Shown here one piece after another: positions 50,831-59,091 of a stretch of DNA of 64,000 bases (position 1 is the first letter of the stretch; each line of letters begins with the position of its first letter). Where the stretch lies: contig NZ_CP152049.1 of NCBI RefSeq assembly GCF_038630985.1, forward strand, positions 5,848,501-5,912,500, in the 5' to 3' direction. The stretch comes from Paenibacillus sp. FSL H8-0548. Lineage in GTDB: Bacteria > Bacillota > Bacilli > Paenibacillales > Paenibacillaceae. Both the position numbers and the translations under genes were made by a program. Below the pieces are notes generated by a model. It ran no database searches. It was not told where the DNA came from and saw only the letters and a list, made by a program, of their open reading frames with translations.

Positions 50831-51787
50831 ATGAGATCTACAGCTGAACAAAAAAATAAAAGAAAGCGCTTACGTTTTCAGTGGCACAAGCAGGATACGG
50901 AGCTCACCCTCTTGGCATTGCCTACGACAATTTGGTACATCCTGTTTTGTTTCTTGCCTATGTTCGGGATCATCATTGCCTTCAAAAACTTCAGAATTAG
51001 CGGCGGCTTCTTGAGCAATGTGTTTAACAGCCCATGGGTAGGCTTCAAAAACTTTGAGTTCTTATTCAAGTCGAACGATGCTTGGATCATTATTCGAAAT
51101 ACCATCGGATACAATATTATTTTTATCATTCTAGGTATTGTGCTGCCCGTTCTATTCGCTATTATGATCGGACTGCTCCACAATCGCAAAGCAAGTAAAG
51201 TCTATCAGACGATGATGTTTCTCCCCTATTTCCTATCTTGGGTTGTCGTATCTGCTGTAGGCTGGGCGTTCCTAAGCTTTGATAAAGGGATTCTCAATCA
51301 AATGCTCGTCAATATGGGCGGCGATCCTGTCAACTGGTATATGGAGCCGTCATACTGGCCCTACTTTCTCATTCTCTTAAATGTCTGGAAAGGCTTAGGC
51401 TATGGCATGGTCATCTATCTGGCAACCATCACAAGCCTTGACAGCACCTATTATGAGGCAGCTGTTATTGATGGCGCTTCCATTTGGCAGCAGACGAGAT
51501 ACATTACATTGCCCATGCTCAAACTCGTGATCGTCATGCTGTTCATTTTGGCAGTTGGACGTATATTCTACACCGATTTTGGCTTGTTCTATCAGGTCAC
51601 GCGAGATTCCAATTCTCTGTTCAACGTGGCTACCACCATCGATGTTTTGGTTTATAAACAACTAAAATCCGCTACCTTGGGTATGGCAGCTTCAGCCGCA
51701 TTCGTACAGTCTGTTCTGGGTTGTGCAACTATTCTAATCGCAAATTGGATTGTTCGCAAAGTTGATCCAGATAGCGCGATGATGTAA
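50831..51787 (+). CDS. Oligosaccharide ABC transporter permease, LplB/YteP-like
   Basis: A 318-residue permease with about six helices: LALPTTIWYILFCFLPMFGI near the N-terminus and the ATPase-contact loop YYEAAVIDGASIWQQTRYIT, then LPML. This type imports plant or host polysaccharide fragments in Paenibacillus and Bacillus using a shared ATPase such as MsmX. No ATPase gene is present in the cluster, as usual. ATG 50831 has AAAGGAG 8 nt upstream; the GTG at 50795 lacks one. First gene of the importer. Confidence 0.9.
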   Translation: MRSTAEQKNKRKRLRFQWHKQDTELTLLALPTTIWYILFCFLPMFGIIIAFKNFRISGGFLSNVFNSPWVGFKNFEFLFKSNDAWIIIRNTIGYNIIFIILGIVLPVLFAIMIGLLHNRKASKVYQTMMFLPYFLSWVVVSAVGWAFLSFDKGILNQMLVNMGGDPVNWYMEPSYWPYFLILLNVWKGLGYGMVIYLATITSLDSTYYEAAVIDGASIWQQTRYITLPMLKLVIVMLFILAVGRIFYTDFGLFYQVTRDSNSLFNVATTIDVLVYKQLKSATLGMAASAAFVQSVLGCATILIANWIVRKVDPDSAMM

Positions 51788-51799
51788 GGAGGTTAGACT

Positions 51800-52729
51800 A
51801 TGTCAACGAGAACGACTTACGAAACGGGCCTTGAGAAATTCAACCGTACAAGTAAGGTTGTAAATATCTTTTTCAACCTGATATTTATCATCTTGGCGCT
51901 GCTCTGCGTCATACCAGTAGTCGTTGTTCTATCTATTTCATTTTCCAGTGAGGAATCCATACGTGAGACAGGATATCATCTGCTGCCGGTTGCATTGTCA
52001 GGCGAGGCTTACGCCTATGTAGTCAAGCAGGGAACGATGATTCTGCGGGCACTCGGCGTATCCGCTCTTGTTACGGTGGTTGGTACTGTGCTCGGCGTAT
52101 TGCTTACCACCTCCATGGGCTATGTGCTTTCCCGCCCAACCTACAAGCTGAATGGTTTTCTGACCTGGGTCGTATTCATCCCTATGATATTCAATGGCGG
52201 CTTGGTATCCAGCTACTTCATTAATACAAATTTATTAGGGCTAAAAGATAGCGTCTGGGCACTTATTCTACCGCTGGCCGTCTCATCTTTTAACGTGATC
52301 ATTTGTAAAACGTTCTTTAAAAGTACGATTCCCGATGGGCTGATTGAATCTGCTGAAATTGATGGCGCGAGCCAGCTGCGAATCTTTTTCTCCATCATCC
52401 TGCCGATCTCCTTGCCTGTCGTTGCAACCATTGGACTGTTCCTCTGCTTCTCTTATTGGAATGATTGGTTTCAATCGATGTTATACATCGACAACCAGAA
52501 CCTATATTCTCTGCAGGCACTGCTAAATAGCTTAATGAGCAATGTCGATGCACTTGCCAAAAATGCTGCAAGCATGGGCGTTAGCTATGCTGTGCTTGTC
52601 GCAACGATGCCGAAGGAATCTGCCCGAATGGCTGTAGCCATTATCATTGTTCTGCCTGTAGCCTTCGCCTATCCGTTCTTCCAGAAATATTTTATTTCCG
52701 GACTAATGATCGGTGCTGTCAAAGGATAA
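51800..52729 (+). CDS. Oligosaccharide ABC transporter permease, LplC/YtcP-like
   Basis: A 309-residue permease of the carbohydrate uptake-1 type, with six helices and the contact loop LIESAEIDGASQLRIFFSII, then LPIS. The C-terminal signature PVAFAYPFFQKYFISGLMIG, then AVKG, is diagnostic of this subfamily. AAGGAGGTTAG precedes ATG 51800. It lies 12 bp after its partner permease. Confidence 0.92.
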   Translation: MSTRTTYETGLEKFNRTSKVVNIFFNLIFIILALLCVIPVVVVLSISFSSEESIRETGYHLLPVALSGEAYAYVVKQGTMILRALGVSALVTVVGTVLGVLLTTSMGYVLSRPTYKLNGFLTWVVFIPMIFNGGLVSSYFINTNLLGLKDSVWALILPLAVSSFNVIICKTFFKSTIPDGLIESAEIDGASQLRIFFSIILPISLPVVATIGLFLCFSYWNDWFQSMLYIDNQNLYSLQALLNSLMSNVDALAKNAASMGVSYAVLVATMPKESARMAVAIIIVLPVAFAYPFFQKYFISGLMIGAVKG

Positions 52730-52816
52730 CCAACGAAATAAGCCAAGCTAGCTTGGTTTATGATAGATCACTGTTCAACGCTTGCGGTGATACAACATCT
52801 ATAAGGGGGAAATGAA

Positions 52817-54313
52817 ATGAAGAAATCTTGGAAGCTCATCTCTATGCTTTGTACGCTCACACTGCTGGTGGCTGCCTTAGCAGCCTGCTCCGGCTCGAAC
52901 TCTCCATCTGCAACAAATGCACCTAACGCAAGCACAGATACACCAAAGGATACTGCAGAACCTAGCAAGGATATTCCGACTTTGATCTGGTGGACCATTG
53001 GCGGCCAAGTACCTAATAACTTCAGTAAAGCTATTGATGCCATGAATGCCTACACAGCGGAGAAGATTGGTGTGAAAATTGACATCAAGGTAGCCAGCTG
53101 GGGTGAATGGGACACCAAAATAAACACGATTGTGAATACGGGCGAACCCTTCGACATTATGTTCACAAACAGTGGGAAATACAGCAAGCAAGTCGCTATG
53201 GGAGCTTTTGCCGATATTACTGATCTGGTTCAAAGTGAAGCGGCTGACTTATACAAAGCGATTCCTGAAAAGGTATGGGACGGCACGAAAATTGGTGGCA
53301 AATATTATTCCGTTCCCACTTACAAGGATTCAGCACTAACGCAATATTGGGTGTACGATGATAAATACGTGCAAAAGTACAATATCGATATCAACAACAT
53401 CAAAACACTGCAGGACCTTGATCAACCGCTGCGCAGTATAAAGTCAGGCGAAGGCAAGAGCTTCTACCCATTGCCAATGACACAGGGTGAAGGCTTGAAC
53501 GGTTTCTTTAACCATTATGACGATCTAACACTAGGCTTCGCCCCAATTGGCGTAAAAGCTGACGATGGATCACGCACGGTTGTCTCTGTTCTCGAGCAGC
53601 CTGATATTATGGCCGACCTGAAGCTCCTTCATCAATGGTACCAGGCTGGCATCATCAACCCTGATGCTCCGACTAAAACAGAGAACGACAAAGGCAGACC
53701 ATTCTTCGCCGCTCAGGCATTTCCAGGCGCTGAAGTAGGCTGGCAAATTAATGATGCTGTTCAGAAGTATGATATGGTTCAGCACTTCGGACCTATTTAT
53801 ACAACAAGTACGATCCAAGGCTCCCTGAACGCCATTTCTGCCAATTCGAAATATAAGAAGGAAGCATTGAAGTACCTGGAATTGGTCAACACTGATCCAA
53901 AACTGCGCAATATGCTGGCATTCGGTGAGTTAGACGTGGACTACAAAAATGTCGATGGCGAGAAGGTTATCGAGCGTACTTCCGATACTTGGCCACTGGC
54001 TGCTTACTCCCAAGCTACGTTCTTTAATCTAGCGGTTACCAAAGGTGCTCCCGAGGATCAATGGGAACAGGTTAAGATGCTGAATGACGCAGCGACATCT
54101 TCCACTGTACTCGGTTTCGCACTGGACATCAGCGATCTTCAGACCGAAGTGGCGAATTCCCAATCGGTATGGGATAAATACAAATATGAGCTCATTACTG
54201 GCGCATCCGATCCGGAGAAGATGATTCCGAAGATTACTGCTGAATTAAAGTCCGCTGGCATGGACACGATTATGAAAGCTGCTCAAGAACAAATTAACAA
54301 CTACTTCAAGTAA
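52817..54313 (+). CDS. Oligosaccharide-binding lipoprotein, LplA/YtcQ-like
   Basis: A 498-residue extracellular binding lipoprotein: signal sequence and lipobox LAAC at about residue 24, then a Ser/Thr/Pro linker and family-1-type binding fold with IPTLIWWTIGGQVPNNFSKA, GEPFDIMFTNSG and QPLRSIKSGEGKSF. It captures the oligosaccharide and hands it to the two permeases. Followed by a strong terminator, so the importer genes 50831-54313 form one transcript. GGGGG precedes ATG. Confidence 0.92.
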   Translation: MKKSWKLISMLCTLTLLVAALAACSGSNSPSATNAPNASTDTPKDTAEPSKDIPTLIWWTIGGQVPNNFSKAIDAMNAYTAEKIGVKIDIKVASWGEWDTKINTIVNTGEPFDIMFTNSGKYSKQVAMGAFADITDLVQSEAADLYKAIPEKVWDGTKIGGKYYSVPTYKDSALTQYWVYDDKYVQKYNIDINNIKTLQDLDQPLRSIKSGEGKSFYPLPMTQGEGLNGFFNHYDDLTLGFAPIGVKADDGSRTVVSVLEQPDIMADLKLLHQWYQAGIINPDAPTKTENDKGRPFFAAQAFPGAEVGWQINDAVQKYDMVQHFGPIYTTSTIQGSLNAISANSKYKKEALKYLELVNTDPKLRNMLAFGELDVDYKNVDGEKVIERTSDTWPLAAYSQATFFNLAVTKGAPEDQWEQVKMLNDAATSSTVLGFALDISDLQTEVANSQSVWDKYKYELITGASDPEKMIPKITAELKSAGMDTIMKAAQEQINNYFK

Positions 54314-54316
54314 ATG

Positions 54317-54363
54317 AAAAAAAGCATCCCTTATAGAGACACTCTGTATGGGATGCTTTTTTC
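54317..54363 (+). terminator. Terminator of the importer operon
   Basis: AAAAAAAGCATCCC pairs with GGGATGCTTTTTT; an 18-nt loop contains a small AGAGAC/... stem. It separates the importer from the two-component genes. Confidence 0.9.
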
Positions 54364-54405
54364 TTGCTGCCTATGAAGCTTTCCTTAATCATGATAAAGT
54401 GGTAT

Positions 54406-54419
54406 GGTAAACGCTTACT
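54406..54419 (+). promoter_or_regulatory. cre-like site upstream of the sensor kinase
   Basis: GGTAAACGCTTACT matches the catabolite-control consensus TGWAANCGNTNWCA at 12 of 14 positions, 32 nt before the kinase start. It suggests CcpA control of the two-component genes by preferred sugars. Confidence 0.5.
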
Positions 54420-54450
54420 TTAAGGCGAGCTGCTGTAATTGAGGTGTCAT

Positions 54451-56214
54451 ATGAGTTCTTTTTTACAAATCAAAATTTATCGTTACAAATTTATTGCCTA
54501 TGTCGTCTTCGTCGTGACCATTGGACTCGCGCTTGGCATTCTGACCTGTGCCATGCTGCTCAATCAATGGGTTGCTGATGCCCGTTTAGAGGCTGCTAAC
54601 GCTTTCGCTGGTATAGAGAATGAGCTGCAGTATGACGCCGACCGTATTGAGGCTTACATGCAGCGAATATACTCCAATCATAGTTTAATGGATGATGCTC
54701 GCAGTTTTTTAAGCAGCAGCGCTGAAGGATACTTAACCAATAGTTTGCAAAACAGCCAATTCTCACAGCCGCTGGTATCCTTCCCAGAGGATATTAAAAC
54801 CTATCTGTACAGCTGGGCGCAAGGTGGAATAACGCAGGTTAGTCTGCATACCAGCCAGTATGGCAATGTCGTACACTTTAACGATAACGGAATTGCAAGC
54901 TTCCTATTCGGTCTTCCAAATACAGATGAAGCTTTTCACGATACGATTCTAAAGGGATTCGTATACCGTAAAAAATTATCAGATCCAACACTTGGATTTA
55001 AGGAATTAGGGGAGCTGCGCTTCTTGGTCAGCAGTGATCAAATCTTTAAGTCTATCCAAAATTATCGATTGGGAAAAGCTGCTGCAGTCAGCGCTTCTGG
55101 CGAGATCTACCTTATCGGTAGCGGACAGGACCCAGACTTGATGGATTTATCCCGTTTAGCGATGGCGGATGGACGCAGTCATGGTTATATTTCGAAGGGA
55201 TTTTTTGAGCACAGCTTCTTTATCACCTTTCCGTCCACCAAATTTAATTTCAAATTCGTTAGCATCGTTGATTTATCTATGCTCATTCGGCAGCATGCCA
55301 AGATGTTGATCACCATTTTTGTGATCGTATTAACGACCATGATTAGTGTACTGCTGCTCATTGTGTACAATTTGCGCGATGATTCCCGCTTTCTGCACCG
55401 TATTATTCAATCGATTGGACGCGTGAAAACAGCCAATTTCACACCTAATCGCCCTGCCCGCTATCGTCGCAATGAATACGGCATGATCGCAAGGGAATTA
55501 GACGATATGATTCAGCAGTTGGATAAGCACATCCGCAATGAATATTTGCTTAAGCTAAAGCAGCAGGAAACCGAGATGAAAGCGCTCCAAAATCAGATCA
55601 ACCCTCATTTTCTTTATAATACGTTAGAGGTCATCCGCTCCACTGCTCTTGTTAACCAGGACAGAGACACCGCTGATGCCATCGCTACCTTAGGGGCGCT
55701 CTATCGCGAAATCGTCAAAAAGGAAAATATTATTACGGTTGCAAGTGAGCTGGAATTGCTGCAAAAGTACTTAGAGATTATGGAGTTTAAGTATCCTGAA
55801 CGTTTTTTTTATCAAGTCAATGTTGAGCCGGCGATGCTCTTGATCCCTACCGTGAAATTCTGGATGCAGCCTTTGGCTGAGAACTTTTTCATCCATGGCT
55901 TTAGCGCAAGCAATGAATTTAACCTGTATGTCGTTAATGGCTGGGAAGCTGCAGATTATTATGTATTAGAATTCGTGGATAATGGACGTGGTATAGGGGC
56001 GGAGCGATTAAACTCAGTGCGAAACACATTGTCCAACCAGGATGATGCTTCTTCCGAGAGTATCGGTTTACGCAATGTTTATACAAGGCTTCACTTCTTT
56101 TATGGGAAAAGCTTTTCTATCAAAATTGAAAATAATGAGGAAGCTGGAGTTAAGATTTCTGTACGGATTCCAAAAGAGGTGATTGAACATGTACAAACTG
56201 CTGATTATAGATGA
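54451..56214 (+). CDS. Sensor histidine kinase, YesM-like
   Basis: A 587-residue membrane kinase: helix 1 (about 14-36), extracytoplasmic sensor (about 37-280), helix 2 (about 285-305), HAMP region (about 310-365), His-kinase domain with QNQINPHFLYNTLEVIRS (phosphoacceptor His) and ATPase motifs PLAENFFIHGF and VDNGRGIGAE. It should sense sugar or binding-protein state and phosphorylate the regulator encoded next. Start ATG 54451 has GAGGTGTC 5 nt upstream; the TTG at 54439 does not. It overlaps the regulator by 26 bp. Confidence 0.92.
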   Translation: MSSFLQIKIYRYKFIAYVVFVVTIGLALGILTCAMLLNQWVADARLEAANAFAGIENELQYDADRIEAYMQRIYSNHSLMDDARSFLSSSAEGYLTNSLQNSQFSQPLVSFPEDIKTYLYSWAQGGITQVSLHTSQYGNVVHFNDNGIASFLFGLPNTDEAFHDTILKGFVYRKKLSDPTLGFKELGELRFLVSSDQIFKSIQNYRLGKAAAVSASGEIYLIGSGQDPDLMDLSRLAMADGRSHGYISKGFFEHSFFITFPSTKFNFKFVSIVDLSMLIRQHAKMLITIFVIVLTTMISVLLLIVYNLRDDSRFLHRIIQSIGRVKTANFTPNRPARYRRNEYGMIARELDDMIQQLDKHIRNEYLLKLKQQETEMKALQNQINPHFLYNTLEVIRSTALVNQDRDTADAIATLGALYREIVKKENIITVASELELLQKYLEIMEFKYPERFFYQVNVEPAMLLIPTVKFWMQPLAENFFIHGFSASNEFNLYVVNGWEAADYYVLEFVDNGRGIGAERLNSVRNTLSNQDDASSESIGLRNVYTRLHFFYGKSFSIKIENNEEAGVKISVRIPKEVIEHVQTADYR

Positions 56215-56950
56215 CGAACCTCAGATTTTGGAGGGAATGAAGCGAATCCTGGACTGGAAGCAATACGGCTTCAGTAGGATCGATACCTGCGAATCTACGG
56301 AAGCTGCCATGTCCATGGTTGTAGATCTGCTGCCTGATGTCGCTATTTTTGATGTTTGCATTGGCAAAAATCTTGGCTATGAAACGATCAACAGACTTAA
56401 TGAACTCCAAATCCCTACAAAATATGTAATTATGAGCGGCTACAGTGAGTTCAAATATGCCCAAGAGGCCATTCGTTGTGGTGTCAAAGACTATCTGCTC
56501 AAGCCTGTAGATCGTACAAAGCTGCAACAAGTGATTGAGAAAATTATTGTTGAAGATCTCCATGGTACGATAGGCAATATTAGCTGCGAGAGCTTGAACA
56601 AGGACCCGGTACTAGGTGTAAGCTATAACAGCTTATCCAAGCTGGTTAACCGCATTTTGCTGATGATCAAGACGGAGTATGCGCAAAATATTACCTTAAA
56701 ATCAGTGGCAGAGCGCTTTCAGATGAACAGCACCTATCTTGGGCAATTATTTCTTAAAGAATCCGGAATGAAATTTTCAGAATACCTAATGGCCTACCGA
56801 ATGCTCCTTGCACAAGAACGTATTCAATCGTCAGATGAGAAGATTTCTTCGATCGCAAATTCGGTAGGCTACAACAATCTCAATTATTTCTATACACACT
56901 TTCAAAGCTTTTTCGAGAAATCTCCCTCTGATCTGCGGGGAAAAGGATAA
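56189..56950 (+). CDS. Response regulator with AraC DNA-binding domain, YesN-like but short
   Basis: A 253-residue regulator: receiver (about 1-120) with LLIIDDEPQILEGMKRILDW, the phospho-acceptor Asp in DVAIFDVCIGKN, MSGYSEF and DYLLKPVD; AraC HTH (about 155-250) with LKSVAERFQMNSTYLGQLFL and ISSIANSVGYNNLNYFYTHF. Usual YesN-type proteins have 370-550 residues, so the long middle region is missing here. ATG 56189 follows GAGGTG. It probably activates the importer operon and the second binding protein. Confidence 0.9.
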   Translation: MYKLLIIDDEPQILEGMKRILDWKQYGFSRIDTCESTEAAMSMVVDLLPDVAIFDVCIGKNLGYETINRLNELQIPTKYVIMSGYSEFKYAQEAIRCGVKDYLLKPVDRTKLQQVIEKIIVEDLHGTIGNISCESLNKDPVLGVSYNSLSKLVNRILLMIKTEYAQNITLKSVAERFQMNSTYLGQLFLKESGMKFSEYLMAYRMLLAQERIQSSDEKISSIANSVGYNNLNYFYTHFQSFFEKSPSDLRGKG

Positions 56951-56979
56951 TAACGATCAAGGCAGAATGGAGAATATTG

Positions 56980-58524
56980 ATGCTAAAGTGCTCTAAATAC
57001 AAAAGTATCTTCATGACGATCAGTATTATACTGCTGCTCACAGCGTATTCAACCGGTTGCTCCCGGCAGCCTAGCAGAAACATCGATGATAACGATTATG
57101 GTGAAACTGTAAATCTGATTTATTACACAATTGGAGAGCCTGACAAGGATCTAAAGCTCGTAAATGATAAAATTAATGAAATCATGGCTCGTAAAATAGG
57201 CGTAACGATTACCTATATCAAGGTTAGTTGGCAGGAGTATGAAGATCGGCTAAACACACTTATATCCGCAGGAACCACTTTCGACATTGCTTTTGCACCA
57301 AACTATGCAGCCACCACTATGCGCGGCGCATGGCTGAGACTTGATAGCTATCTTACAGGTCTAGGCAAGGAGTTGTACGACACTGTTGACCCCATCTTTT
57401 GGCAGGGGCTGCAAATGAATGATGGAGGCATTTATGGGGTACCGACCAATAAAGAGCTGGCCGTGCGTGATCATTGGATGTACCCTGCTTCCATAGTGGA
57501 AAAGTACAAGATCGACATTACCAAATACGATACGCTGGAGTCGCTTGAGCCTTTGTTCCGGATGATTCAACAGAATGAGCCTGCATACATCCCTATGGAA
57601 TTAGATCGGGATTCACATAATTTCTTTGCTCTTGATGGCTATGAATATATTTTGAACCATAAAATTCCTTTGATGGTGAAATCACTGGACCCTAATGCTA
57701 AGGTCGTGAACATTTTTGAAACAGAAGAGGCTCGGCAGGTATTAGACACATTAAGGCATTATTATAAGGAAGGCTTCATAAACAAAGACGCCGCGCTGCG
57801 AGAGCCTGGCGGACTTAAGCGTGGGGATAAAGTGTTCTGGAAATCCTCTGGTGGCGGCCCGCTCTCGGATACGACTTGGAGTAAGGATCGCGGCTACAGG
57901 GTTATATCGAATCCCGTAACCCCTATCGTCGTCACAACGGAATCCGTCCGTGGCGGGATCATGGCTGTTAATGCCAACACCAAGCATCCCATTGCGTCTA
58001 TTAAGTTTCTGAACCTGCTCAATACCGACCCTGAAATACGAAACTTATTTAATTATGGTATTGAAGGAGTGCATTACACACTGAACGAGCATGGGCAAGC
58101 GGTCCCCATACCCGGCAATGACAGCCACGGGGATCCGATCCCAGATGCACCAGCAAGCTATGCCGGAGTACAATATACGCAGGGCAACTGGTTTATTCTG
58201 AGAACCATGGGCGGTGATAACCCGGAACCCCTCGATAAATGGGATCAATTCCGCAAATACAACGCTGAAGTAATCAAGTCTACCGTTCTCGGCTTTACGC
58301 CTGATCTATCGGGGCTCACTGCCCAAACCGATAACATTGAGATGGTTTGGAAGAAATATTATCCCAGCCTCATGACTGGCACCGTCGATGTTGACACGAT
58401 CCTCCCCAAGTTTAACGAGGAGCTAAAGCAAGCAGGGATCGAAGAAGTACAGAAAGAAATACAGAAGCAGTTGGATACGCGGCGTAATGAGGCGAGTCCG
58501 ATAACGGCTCCCGTATCCCGCTAG
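56980..58524 (+). CDS. Second oligosaccharide-binding lipoprotein, YtcQ/LplA-like
   Basis: A 514-residue lipoprotein with signal sequence and a YSTGCS lipobox-like motif at about residue 27. Binding-fold stretches: VNLIYYTIGEPDKDLKLVND, GTTFDIAFAPNY, GGIYGVPTNKELAVRDHWMY and IASIKFLNLLNTDPEIRNLF. It resembles the 52817 protein in layout (TIGxP near the N-terminus, TVLGF, DTILPKFNEELKQAG near the end) but differs strongly in sequence, so it may bind another ligand or act with the kinase as a sensor subunit. ATG 56980 has GGAG 7 nt upstream. 29 bp after the regulator. Confidence 0.88.
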   Translation: MLKCSKYKSIFMTISIILLLTAYSTGCSRQPSRNIDDNDYGETVNLIYYTIGEPDKDLKLVNDKINEIMARKIGVTITYIKVSWQEYEDRLNTLISAGTTFDIAFAPNYAATTMRGAWLRLDSYLTGLGKELYDTVDPIFWQGLQMNDGGIYGVPTNKELAVRDHWMYPASIVEKYKIDITKYDTLESLEPLFRMIQQNEPAYIPMELDRDSHNFFALDGYEYILNHKIPLMVKSLDPNAKVVNIFETEEARQVLDTLRHYYKEGFINKDAALREPGGLKRGDKVFWKSSGGGPLSDTTWSKDRGYRVISNPVTPIVVTTESVRGGIMAVNANTKHPIASIKFLNLLNTDPEIRNLFNYGIEGVHYTLNEHGQAVPIPGNDSHGDPIPDAPASYAGVQYTQGNWFILRTMGGDNPEPLDKWDQFRKYNAEVIKSTVLGFTPDLSGLTAQTDNIEMVWKKYYPSLMTGTVDVDTILPKFNEELKQAGIEEVQKEIQKQLDTRRNEASPITAPVSR

Positions 58525-58640
58525 CGGATCTTGACCCAACAACCCTGTAACCGTGACCCAAAAGAATGCTCTACTCGCGCAGCGACTAAAACGTAAATAT
58601 CTAGTTCATCTTACGTGCTGCACAAACTAATATAATCAGG
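58525..58640. other. Intergenic stretch with one repeat end
   Basis: On the minus strand 58617 to 58566 repeats the 5' end of the GAACTA element (GAACTAGATATTTACGTTTT, then AGTCGCTGCGCGAGTAGAGC). No opposite end was found nearby. No terminator is clear after the lipoprotein gene. Confidence 0.5.
58566..58617 (-). repeat. GAACTA-ended repeat, single end
   Basis: About 50 bases homologous to 30697-30748, in reverse orientation, without its partner end. A decayed or truncated copy. Confidence 0.55.
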
Positions 58641-58739
58641 AAGGTGAAACGGCTGTCGCCGTCCTTATGGCGGTGGCGCGTTTCATTCCGGAGAAATATA
58701 GAGAAAGTATGGCGAATGGATATACTTTCCTATATTTCA
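58641..58739 (+). repeat. Double-hairpin intergenic element, copy 2
   Basis: Nearly the same as 32041-32140, including both hairpins; changes in hairpin 1 (GTCCTTATGGCGG) lie mostly in the loop, and hairpin 2 changes keep the stem largely paired. It abuts the third copy of the 246-bp element. Confidence 0.8.
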
Positions 58740-58740
58740 A

Positions 58741-58986
58741 CAAAATCACCCTTACGGATGATTGTAAATCGCAGTCATGTCGGCTCACGCTTCTAACGGA
58801 AGCCAGAGACGCTAAATCGCCTTTATTTTTCGTTTCAAGATTGTAACGGAAACACGGGCCTCTATTTGTACCCTACCTGCCCGATCTCGTTTCATTTCTG
58901 CGTAATAGAGTCTCCCACTTCCGTTAAAACGTGACTCTAGCCAAAAATGGAACTTTAGCGTCTCTGGTTTCCGTTAGCTTTCGTTA
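58741..58986 (+). repeat. 246-bp palindromic intergenic element, copy 3
   Basis: Third copy of the element at 10457 and 13166, same orientation. Outer arms TAACGGAAGCCAGAGACGCT and AGCGTCTCTGGTTTCCGTTA pair almost perfectly here. It lies directly beside the double-hairpin element, so the two families form a compound repeat of about 345 bp. Confidence 0.85.
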
Positions 58987-59022
58987 ACAACAGGTTAGAA
59001 GAATCCATAGTTTCCGAATCAG

Positions 59023-59062
59023 CAAAAAATAGCCTTGGCCGACTAACGGCCAAGGCTATTTG
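59023..59062 (-). terminator. Terminator of the DHA2 exporter gene
   Basis: On the minus strand AAATAGCCTTGGCCG / CGGCCAAGGCTATTT with a 5-nt loop followed by TTTTTT. It starts 30 bp after the stop codon. Confidence 0.9.
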
Positions 59063-59091
59063 CATACGAGCGAATCGGAGCCGATTCGCGA

